A DNA stretch of 10,909 nucleotides. Source: an uncultured Clostridia bacterium. GTDB taxonomy: Bacteria; Bacillota; Clostridia; Christensenellales; CAG-314. The stretch spans positions 1 through 10,909 of the forward strand of contig CAKRAM010000151.1 in NCBI GenBank assembly GCA_934294965.1. Reading direction: 5' to 3'. The notes under the pieces are model-generated. The model did no database searches. It saw only the letters and a program-made list of their open reading frames with translations, and was not told the DNA's origin. A program made the translations under genes and the position numbers. Numbering within the stretch: position 1 is the stretch's first letter; the number at the start of each line of letters is the position of its first letter. Shown one piece after another: positions 6,331-10,909 of this stretch.

Positions 6331-6948
6331 CTATAACAGTTCCGGCTTGTTTTTGAAGGCGTCCTTTTCGGTTATTTTGCGCACGACTCTTGCCGGGTTG
6401 CCGACAGCCAGCGAATACGGAGGCAAATCCCTTGTGACAACGCTGCCCGCACCGATTACACAGCCCTCACCCACGGTCACTCCGCCGCAAATGACCACGT
6501 TGCCGCAAAGCCAACAATCGTTGCCTATGGTGATGGATTTGGCGTACTCCAAATCGTACAACTGCCCGTTTTCCCTCACGCGCAAATTGCGGTCGGAGGG
6601 CAAAAATCCGTGCATGGGCGTAAGCAAACTGCAATTTGGACCAATGAAAACGTTGTTGCCTATTTTTACCGGGCAACAGTCCAAAATTGTCAGATTGTAG
6701 TTGGCATAGAAGTTTTCCCCCACCGACGTGAACACGCCGTAATCGAAGTATACTGGCCCTTGAAAATAGGCGTTTTTGCCCCTGTTTGGAACAAGTTCGT
6801 CCAAAATTTGCTCGCGCTTTTCCCATTCCGTTTTGGGCAAAACGTTGTAGCGCAAACAAAGCGCGTTGGCTTTTGTGTTTAGAGCGCGAAGTTCGTCATC
6901 CGACGGATCGTACAGTTTTCCCAAAAGCATTTTTTCTTTTTCGGTCAT
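6331..6948 (-). CDS. Sugar O-acetyltransferase, maltose/galactoside acetyltransferase type (left-handed beta-helix)
   Basis: The 205-aa product transfers acetyl from acetyl-CoA to a sugar hydroxyl in the Maa/LacA/NodL family. Residues 1-60 form the N-terminal helical Mac domain (MTEKEKMLLGKLYDPSDDEL). Hexapeptide repeats run from about 68 to 190 (VKIGNNVFIGPNCSLLTP; ITIGNDCWLCGNVVICGGVTVGEG), and the C-terminal signature is AVGNPARVVRKI. His113 in TPMHG is the likely catalytic histidine. The ATG at 6948 is preferred over an in-frame TTG at 6963 because GGAG lies nine bases before the ATG and overlaps the codon after the TTG. Length is close to the family norm. It is the last of four consecutive minus-strand genes, 96 nt behind a GNAT gene. 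The natural substrate is unknown. Confidence 0.93.
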   Translation of the reverse strand: MTEKEKMLLGKLYDPSDDELRALNTKANALCLRYNVLPKTEWEKREQILDELVPNRGKNAYFQGPVYFDYGVFTSVGENFYANYNLTILDCCPVKIGNNVFIGPNCSLLTPMHGFLPSDRNLRVRENGQLYDLEYAKSITIGNDCWLCGNVVICGGVTVGEGCVIGAGSVVTRDLPPYSLAVGNPARVVRKITEKDAFKNKPELL

Positions 6949-7044
6949 TGCGGTTTTCTCCAATTGGTATATTTTTGATAAGCGGTAATGTTCTATTTTG
7001 TATTTTTACGAATTATTTGTTTTTAATAGGCAAACGGCGTTGTT

Positions 7045-7488
7045 TTATTGTTTGCCGCCGAAAGGACTGCGAACGAATTTTTGCACCGTGCGACCGTATT
7101 CCAAGCCGATTTCTTTGGACGGCAGAAAACCGAATTTTTTGTACAAGGCGTGAGCCGCTTTGCCCTTTTCGTCACCCATCGGAAAGGTGTTTACATAGAC
7201 GGGGCGAGAACAATCCAAAATTTTTAGCGCGCGGCGCACTAACTCGGTTGCTATGCCGCAGCCACGATATTGCTCGCCAACTGCCAAACAATCGATTGTG
7301 TTTTTGCGGACGGAATACAGCAGTATCCCAACCGTTGCCGTGCCGTATTTGGCGCAAATTGTGCGTTTTAGCGCGACGTATTTTACGTCATTGATTCGAT
7401 TGGCGTTTGATTCCGAATTATTTTGAATGTTTTGAGAAACATCCGACGTCAATCCGTTGTCGGTTTCTATTGTGTTTTTGCTTTTCAT
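7045..7488 (-). CDS. GNAT-family acetyltransferase
   Basis: The 147-aa product carries the acetyl-CoA-binding motif A, LAVGEQYRGCGIATELV (about 69-83, Q/RxxGxG/A at 73-78), and the C-terminal YKKFGF (116-121). The stretch GDEKGKAAHALYKKFGF resembles a common clostridial GNAT subgroup. AAAGGAA lies seven bases before the ATG. Residues 1-33 are a polar, Asn/Ser/Thr-rich extension not typical of the fold. The segment after it, DVKYVAL, resembles the very N-terminus of the other GNAT in this window (MVKYVALN), so the extension looks added on. The substrate cannot be predicted. The gene begins 68 nt after the preceding gene, with no clear promoter between them. Confidence 0.85.
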   Translation of the reverse strand: MKSKNTIETDNGLTSDVSQNIQNNSESNANRINDVKYVALKRTICAKYGTATVGILLYSVRKNTIDCLAVGEQYRGCGIATELVRRALKILDCSRPVYVNTFPMGDEKGKAAHALYKKFGFLPSKEIGLEYGRTVQKFVRSPFGGKQ

Positions 7489-7556
7489 TGCCGTGTTCCT
7501 TTGCTTTGCATATTTTTACAAACATTAGTTACGCGGTAAACCGTTGCCCCGTGTCG

Positions 7557-8006
7557 CTAGCATATATATTTGTTTTGCCAATCGAGCAGGACTTTTATCG
7601 GCACCGAGGACGGCTCGCAAAAGGGAGCAAGTTGTTTGTTCAACTTTTTGCGCAAATCGGCAAGCATTTTGTCGGCAATTTCCGTTTTGATTAACTTGAC
7701 CAGCGACTCGGTAAGCGCGTTACCTTCCGACGGGCAGTAGGCATCTCCTTCCACCTCGGCAATTGCTTTTGCGGAAAAACAAAGCGTGCCGTCCGCCTCG
7801 ACCTTTGAAAATTTGAAGTCGGCAAATTTGCCGCGATAATGCATTTTGCACACGAGCGGAGTTTCCCTACCGGGCGCGACGTTAAAAAAGTCGTAGTAGC
7901 CGAGCGTGTAGGAGTAACTTTCCACGCAGGATATTGCAAGTTTTCGGAAGTTTTCCACGCATGCGTCAAACAAGCATGCGTTTAGGATTTCGGTGCCGGG
8001 TTCCAT
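7557..8006 (-). CDS. Hypothetical 149-aa soluble protein, family not recognised
   Basis: The start is placed at the ATG at 8006, which has GAGAGG ten bases upstream; an in-frame ATG 18 codons earlier would overlap the preceding GNAT gene and has no such site. The protein is soluble, has no signal peptide and contains eight cysteines (11, 16, 27, 53, 76, 91, 130, 149). An aromatic cluster SYSYTLGYYDFF lies around 31-41, the middle looks beta-rich (about 45-90), and a charged helix follows (about 98-125, ESLVKLIKTEIADKMLADLRKK). Its position 25 nt behind one GNAT gene and 68 nt before another suggests co-transcription. No function is proposed. Confidence 0.75.
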   Translation of the reverse strand: MEPGTEILNACLFDACVENFRKLAISCVESYSYTLGYYDFFNVAPGRETPLVCKMHYRGKFADFKFSKVEADGTLCFSAKAIAEVEGDAYCPSEGNALTESLVKLIKTEIADKMLADLRKKLNKQLAPFCEPSSVPIKVLLDWQNKYIC

Positions 8007-8031
8007 ATATTCTTTACCTCTCGAAAAATGT

Positions 8032-8472
8032 TTAATTGAAAAACTTGCCCATAGGCGCAAGCGTTTTGGTTTGTTTGAAGCCGAATTTGCCGTAAAAATG
8101 CATGTGGCGCAGGTCGTTGACCGACATAAGTTCCATTATTTTTGCGCCGCGCGCTTTGGCGTACCTTTGCAGTTTGTTAAGCATTTTTGTGCCGTAGCCT
8201 TGGTTTTGGTAAGGCTTGAACACCACTATTTCCTCCAAAAAATAGGAAACCAGGTCGTCGTACTGTTTGAAGTAGCCCATGGCAAACCCCGTGACGTTGC
8301 CGCCGTCGGTTTGCACTATGCAGTAACTATCGCAAATGTTCACCACTTGACCGATGCGCGTAAGAGCCTTTTCCATGGTCCAAACACCACCCTCGCAATT
8401 GTTATAGTAGTCTACGTACTTTTCCGCCAGCGCGGCAAGATTGTTTTGGTTCAACGCTACGTATTTTACCAT
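8032..8472 (-). CDS. GNAT-family acetyltransferase
   Basis: The 146-aa product is a full-length compact GNAT domain. Beta-4/motif A reads FLEEIVVFKPYQNQGYGTKML (about 78-98, with Q89xxG92xG94 for acetyl-CoA pyrophosphate binding), and motif B ends with HFYGKFGFKQ (125-134). An N-terminal helix contains WTMEKALTRI. AAAGGAG lies six bases before the ATG. It is the first gene of the four-gene minus-strand group and follows a promoter with a perfect TATAAT. GNATs of this type act on amines of small molecules, peptides or proteins; the substrate here is unknown. Confidence 0.9.
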   Translation of the reverse strand: MVKYVALNQNNLAALAEKYVDYYNNCEGGVWTMEKALTRIGQVVNICDSYCIVQTDGGNVTGFAMGYFKQYDDLVSYFLEEIVVFKPYQNQGYGTKMLNKLQRYAKARGAKIMELMSVNDLRHMHFYGKFGFKQTKTLAPMGKFFN

Positions 8473-8561
8473 TGTTTTCTCCTTTGCGGCGTTATCTTGC
8501 CGTCAAGTTTTTCCAAGCAATTGCAGCCAAGCCGTTTTTTACCGAGCGTTTTGTCAATCAA

Positions 8562-8589
8562 ATTATAGCCGAAAAATCGGCAAACGCAA
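8562..8589 (-). promoter_or_regulatory. Promoter of the acetyltransferase gene group
   Basis: On the minus strand a perfect TATAAT (8567-8562) lies 16 bp downstream of a weak -35 element TTGCGT (8589-8584). The spacer contains a 14-bp inverted repeat, GCCGA-AAAA-TCGGC (8568-8581), in a position where a repressor or a MerR-like activator could act. The leader to the ATG at 8472 is about 84 nt. The weak -35 box is consistent with regulated expression. Confidence 0.5.
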
Positions 8590-8664
8590 GTGAACGTTGC
8601 AATTTGGCACAAATTTGTTGAAAGTCGACGAAAACTGACAATATCAAACGCCAGTTACAAAATA

Positions 8665-8693
8665 AGACCGAAAATGACAGGGCATCTCGGTCT
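8665..8693 (-). terminator. Intrinsic terminator of the two-gene membrane protein operon
   Basis: AGACCGA and TCGGTCT (8665-8671/8687-8693) form a 7-bp stem, with an inner ATG/CAT pairing that leaves a small internal loop. On the minus strand it is followed by TATTTTGTAA, and it starts 24 nt past the stop codon of the 208-aa protein. The stem is less perfect than the others in the window. It shares AGACCGAAAAT with the terminator at 2651-2685. Confidence 0.6.
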
Positions 8694-8717
8694 GTTTTGT
8701 TACGTTTATTTGCAACG

Positions 8718-9344
8718 TTAGTCGTCGTAGTAGTATTCTTCTTCGAAGTCGTGTCCGTATCTTATTGCAAAGAAACATGCTGCAGTAAGCGACAATGCCG
8801 ACAAAGTGGACAAGAGACAAAGTACCACTTGAATTGAGGAACGCGACATGTCCGTAATGAACATCAGCGCGAAAATTGCTACGCTAAACACTACCGCAGC
8901 CAGAGCCAAGTAGAAATCCGTGCGCGACTCTCGGAAGTTATCCGCAACGTACCGGATTCCGAAAATTATGTGAAGAACGGCAAACAGTGGCATAAACAAC
9001 GCCGGAGCCATATAAGAAAGGTCGTCAGAAGTCCACGTTGTGTTTCCGAAATCGTTAATTTTCAGCCCGCCGTTAAACACGGTGTAGGCAATGTACAAAA
9101 AGCACAAACCTGCAGCCAAACAAAACACGCGGTTGCGGACGCCTGCTTCGTCGACTTGCTCCAAAAGGAACGTGCATGACACAAAGAACGTGCCGAATAT
9201 AAGAGCCATACAGCCGTACGCCACGCCGTAAGAATATGTGTACACGGCGTCGACGTTTATTACGCTTATCCAAGTTAGCACCGTCATTGCAATTGCGACA
9301 AGAGGCAAACCAATGTAATAAATTCTGTTACAAATTCTTTTCAT
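8718..9344 (-). CDS. Hypothetical membrane protein with about six transmembrane segments and an acidic-aromatic C-terminus
   Basis: The 208-aa product has predicted membrane segments at about 10-30, 39-60, 72-90, 111-131, 144-164 and 170-193. A longer outside or inside loop (92-110, NGGLKINDFGNTTWTSDD) separates segments 3 and 4. It ends in a charged tail DFEEEYYYDD. GGAGGGG lies before the ATG, a strong ribosome binding site. It follows the 187-aa membrane protein gene after only 12 nt, so the two are almost certainly co-transcribed and translationally close. I recognise no family signature, transporter motif or enzyme motif. A partner role with the upstream membrane protein is inferred from the operon only. 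Confidence 0.82.
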   Translation of the reverse strand: MKRICNRIYYIGLPLVAIAMTVLTWISVINVDAVYTYSYGVAYGCMALIFGTFFVSCTFLLEQVDEAGVRNRVFCLAAGLCFLYIAYTVFNGGLKINDFGNTTWTSDDLSYMAPALFMPLFAVLHIIFGIRYVADNFRESRTDFYLALAAVVFSVAIFALMFITDMSRSSIQVVLCLLSTLSALSLTAACFFAIRYGHDFEEEYYYDD

Positions 9345-9356
9345 AGTTCCCCTCCA

Positions 9357-9920
9357 CTAAAAATCGTATTCGCGGCAAACGCCTACCATACGCATAACGT
9401 GGAACGCCGCACCGGCAACGATAAGTACCGCGCTGTACAACGGTTGAACGTTAAACAAAGAAAGAAAGATGTACAGCACTGCGCCGTTTACGTACGATAT
9501 GGGAGCAAGTTTGCCCCACAGCACGGTAAGGTCGGACAGTTCGTCGAAACGACGATTTTCTTTCATCATTTTGTAGCCGATAAGCACGCCTACGCCGAAT
9601 ATCAACAACGCGCCGAGGGATTTCATACCGGTCAAATCCGTTGCGGTGGGTATTGCGACAATAGCCCCGCCGATACACACCATAATAAACGTGGTTATCA
9701 AGTTGGAACCCAAGTTGGTTGCGACGTACTCTACTCCGATGTCTTCCAGCACGCCGGAAACGATGCGCGTTCCGCCGAACAGAAACAAAATTGCAAGCAG
9801 AATTATTCCGCCGCCGACCACGTAGCACACGATTTTCAGAACGTACTGAATGGCAAACAGCATTGCCAACATCAGCAACGCAAAAAAAGAGTGAAAAATT
9901 ATAAATGCAGGTTTACTCAA
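9357..9920 (-). CDS. Hypothetical membrane protein with about six transmembrane segments, TTG start
   Basis: The 187-aa product has hydrophobic segments at about 5-25, 29-49, 72-92, 99-118, 138-158 and 160-180. A conserved-looking polar loop, MKENRRFDELSDL, lies at 119-131, and the C-terminus is short (CREYDF). The start is a TTG at 9920: AAAGGAG lies six bases upstream, and no in-frame ATG is near the N-terminus. It is the first gene of a two-gene operon behind a strong promoter. The family is unknown to me. The size and topology, close to those of its neighbour, suggest a paired membrane complex or two diverged members of one fold; the sequence alone does not show which. Confidence 0.82.
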   Translation of the reverse strand: MSKPAFIIFHSFFALLMLAMLFAIQYVLKIVCYVVGGGIILLAILFLFGGTRIVSGVLEDIGVEYVATNLGSNLITTFIMVCIGGAIVAIPTATDLTGMKSLGALLIFGVGVLIGYKMMKENRRFDELSDLTVLWGKLAPISYVNGAVLYIFLSLFNVQPLYSAVLIVAGAAFHVMRMVGVCREYDF

Positions 9921-9995
9921 AGTTTTCTCCTTTGCAAATGTCCTCTTTCTCCTAATTTTTTGAAAGACTTACGTATATTATTTTATAACATCTTT

Positions 9996-10024
9996 ATTAT
10001 ACATCGCTATATATCGTTTGTAAA
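9996..10024 (-). promoter_or_regulatory. Sigma-A promoter of the membrane protein operon
   Basis: On the minus strand TTTACA (10024-10019) and TATAAT (10001-9996) are 17 bp apart, one mismatch from consensus. The leader to the TTG start at 9920 is about 70 nt. It contains a second purine-rich AGGAGAAAGAGGA stretch upstream of the AAAGGAG actually used. Confidence 0.8.
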
Positions 10025-10243
10025 CACATTAAACGCAAAAAATCGCCCGAAAGCCAAGCCTCCGCTGCGACAAAAAAACAATATCAACATAGAACACACA
10101 AAAATTTTGTGGCAGACATGCTTGGCGCAAACCGAGCAAAGCAAAAGTGTTGCACCATTGTTAAAAAACCGGCAAAACAACCGTTTATATAGAATATTAA
10201 ACCGAACAGGTGCTAAATTTTGATAATTTTTTTTGAAAAATCG
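10025..10243. other. Gene-free interval between divergent promoters
   Basis: About 220 bp lie between the leftward membrane-operon promoter and the rightward tRNA promoter. I see no gene. There is a 15-bp palindrome CACAAAA-A-TTTTGTG (10097-10111), and GCCAAGC/GCTTGGC form a distant inverted pair (10053-10059/10120-10126). Frames crossing this region have no ribosome binding site. Strong A/T bias near 10220-10240 may act as an UP element for the tRNA promoter. Confidence 0.35.
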
Positions 10244-10272
10244 TTGACAAATGTATTGCTCGGTGCTAATAT
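10244..10272 (+). promoter_or_regulatory. Sigma-A promoter of the tRNA-Asn gene
   Basis: A perfect TTGACA (10244-10249) and TAATAT (10267-10272) are 17 bp apart, placing transcription start about 25 nt before the mature tRNA 5' end. An A/T-rich block lies directly upstream of the -35 box, as is common for stable RNA promoters. Confidence 0.75.
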
Positions 10273-10304
10273 AGATTAGCAATCAAGTTGCAACAATAGC
10301 ATAT

Positions 10305-10379
10305 TCCTCAATAGCTCAGCGGCAGAGCATCCGGCTGTTAACCGGAGGGTCGTAGGTTCAAACCCTACTTGGGGAGCCA
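10305..10379 (+). tRNA. tRNA-Asn (anticodon GTT)
   Basis: A complete cloverleaf can be folded. The acceptor stem is TCCTCAA with TTGGGGA (one U-G pair). The D arm is GCTC/GAGC with a short 7-nt loop. The anticodon stem is TCCGG/CCGGA around loop CTGTTAA, with GTT at 10337-10339. The T arm is GTAGG-TTCAAAC-CCTAC. The discriminator is G, as expected for tRNA-Asn, and the 3' CCA is encoded (10377-10379). It stands alone with its own promoter and terminator, not in a tRNA cluster. Confidence 0.97.
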
Positions 10380-10383
10380 AGTG

Positions 10384-10417
10384 TGATGGTCTGTAAGTTT
10401 TTTCTTATAGACCATCA
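10384..10417 (+). terminator. Intrinsic terminator of tRNA-Asn
   Basis: A 14-bp stem (10384-10397 with 10404-10417, one G-U pair) closes a TTTTTT loop and is followed by TTTTTGTATTTTT. It begins four bases after the encoded CCA. Confidence 0.92.
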
Positions 10418-10476
10418 TTTTTGTATTTTTAGGGGCATTTTTGCCCATTTTGAGCAATTTCATAGCAAATCAATAG

Positions 10477-10507
10477 ACCGAGTAACGGAGAATTACTCGG
10501 TTTTTTT
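10477..10507 (+). terminator. Second intrinsic terminator-like hairpin downstream of tRNA-Asn
   Basis: ACCGAGTAA (10477-10485) and TTACTCGGT (10493-10501) form a perfect 9-bp stem around a 7-nt loop, followed by a run of seven Ts (10501-10507). It lies about 60 bp after the tRNA terminator, with no recognisable gene between. It is either a back-up terminator or the end of a small unannotated transcript. Confidence 0.75.
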
Positions 10508-10673
10508 ATGCCCCAAAAAAAAGCGTAATTTCACACTTGAAGTCTGTCGGACTATAAGCACCGCCCGGCAGGACTTGAATATCAAAACTGAATTAAAAAA
10601 ACTTATTTATAGCATCTATGACTTGAACAAGGCGAATACGGCATACAACAAGAAAGCGGACTAATCTCCGCGG

Positions 10674-10707
10674 GGAGTGGTTTTCGAACAGAGAGCCGCT
10701 CCTTTTT
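10674..10707 (+). terminator. Weak terminator-like hairpin
   Basis: GGAGTGG (10674-10680) pairs with CCGCTCC (10696-10702, one G-U pair) around a 15-nt loop and is followed by TTTTT. It comes ten bases after the stop codon of the remnant frame ending at 10664, which would fit the end of a former or small transcript. Confidence 0.45.
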
Positions 10708-10867
10708 ACAGATATAACGAGTGTAGGGAGTGTCGTATGGTTTGTAAAAGCAGGTGCGTTTTTGCATAAGGAGAGAGCGGAAAGGTATCGAAAATGAGTA
10801 AAAAGAAACGAATTGCGGGTAAACTTTTGAATTTTTGTAATTTCACACGAAGTTAGGACATACAGGC

Positions 10868-10895
10868 TTGATTTTTTGAGAAATTATGGTAGAAT
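10868..10895 (+). promoter_or_regulatory. Candidate promoter reading off the right edge
   Basis: TTGATT (10868-10873) and TAGAAT (10890-10895) are 16 bp apart, with a TG dinucleotide one base before the -10 box (extended -10-like, TGGTAGAAT). It would drive a gene beginning beyond the window. Confidence 0.4.
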
Positions 10896-10909
10896 ATAAA
10901 AGACAAAAC

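Larger units (their letters stand above)
10508..10909 (+). other. Gene-poor right edge with possible decayed coding remnants
   Basis: No convincing gene is seen in about 400 bp. A plus-strand frame ending at 10664 finishes with ELKKLIYSIYDLNKANTAYN, protein-like in composition, but opening it further upstream would require reading through both terminators and no start with a ribosome binding site exists. Two tiny frames, 10737-10769 (MVCKSRCVFA, GGAG six bases before) and 10794-10856 (20 aa, MSKKKRIAGKLLNFC...), have plausible start sites but are too short to assign. GTAATTTCACAC occurs at 10525-10536 and 10837-10848 in the same reading frame. This may be the edge of a degenerate element or the leader of a gene lying to the right. 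Confidence 0.3.

Noticed and set aside
6050..7041. GCAAACGGCGTT repeated at 6050-6061 and 7030-7041
   Set aside because: Several 12-base coincidences are expected by chance in a window of this size, and the flanks do not match.
7957..7981. Repeated GCATGCGT as an operator or recombination site
   Set aside because: It lies inside the 149-aa protein gene and is explained by two nearby Ala-Cys codon pairs.
9399..10223. 274-codon plus-strand frame over the 187-aa membrane protein and its promoter
   Set aside because: The first two thirds are antisense to a well-supported membrane protein with ribosome binding site and promoter; the rest crosses an A/T-rich promoter region.
10383..10664. 93-codon plus-strand frame directly after tRNA-Asn as an intact gene
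   Set aside because: It starts inside the tRNA terminator and runs through a second terminator, with no ribosome binding site. Only its last part looks protein-like and is described as a possible remnant.

Overview
The window looks like chromosomal DNA of a low-to-mid GC, spore-forming member of the Clostridia/Bacillota. The main evidence is an intact, uninterrupted gene for the late mother-cell sporulation sigma factor SigK. Supporting signs are a ferredoxin-type DUF362 protein (typical of anaerobes), AAAGGAG-type ribosome binding sites, near-consensus sigma-A promoters and T-tailed intrinsic terminators. I see no CRISPR array, insertion sequence, phage module or rRNA. The genus cannot be named from the sequence alone.

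Left part (1-2700). A helix-turn-helix regulator starts at 49 and runs leftward off the window. It has a textbook promoter (TTGACA-N17-TATACT, minus strand). It is divergent from sigK (536-1219, GTG start). The roughly 490-bp divergent intergenic region is rich in palindromes and holds four copies of ATATCGG, one of them inside the regulator's own promoter. Next comes a DUF362 protein with two 4Fe-4S motifs (1405-2523), driven by its own promoter, and then a 15-bp-stem bidirectional terminator.

Middle and right (2745-9920). Every gene lies on the minus strand, in four transcription blocks. In transcription order from the right they are: (1) two polytopic membrane proteins of unknown function (9357-9920 with a TTG start, then 8718-9344), with a TTTACA-N17-TATAAT promoter and a terminator; (2) a probable run of GNAT acetyltransferase (8032-8472), unknown 149-aa protein (7557-8006), second GNAT acetyltransferase (7045-7488) and maltose/galactoside-type hexapeptide acetyltransferase (6331-6948); (3) a 206-aa protein with three membrane segments (5366-5986); (4) an 832-aa cytoplasmic glycoside hydrolase family 2 enzyme (2745-5243) with its own promoter and a palindrome just downstream of it.

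Right edge (10025-10909). A tRNA-Asn(GTT) gene with encoded CCA, its own promoter and a strong terminator is followed by about 490 bp without a convincing gene. This stretch carries two more terminator-like hairpins and two loosely similar, decayed-looking segments. It ends in a promoter that fires off the right edge.

Most of the window is ordinary housekeeping and accessory content. The parts most worth a second look are the motif-rich XRE-sigK intergenic region, the acetyltransferase cluster with its unknown member, the paired membrane proteins, and the sequence downstream of the tRNA. I found nothing that clearly amounts to a new system.
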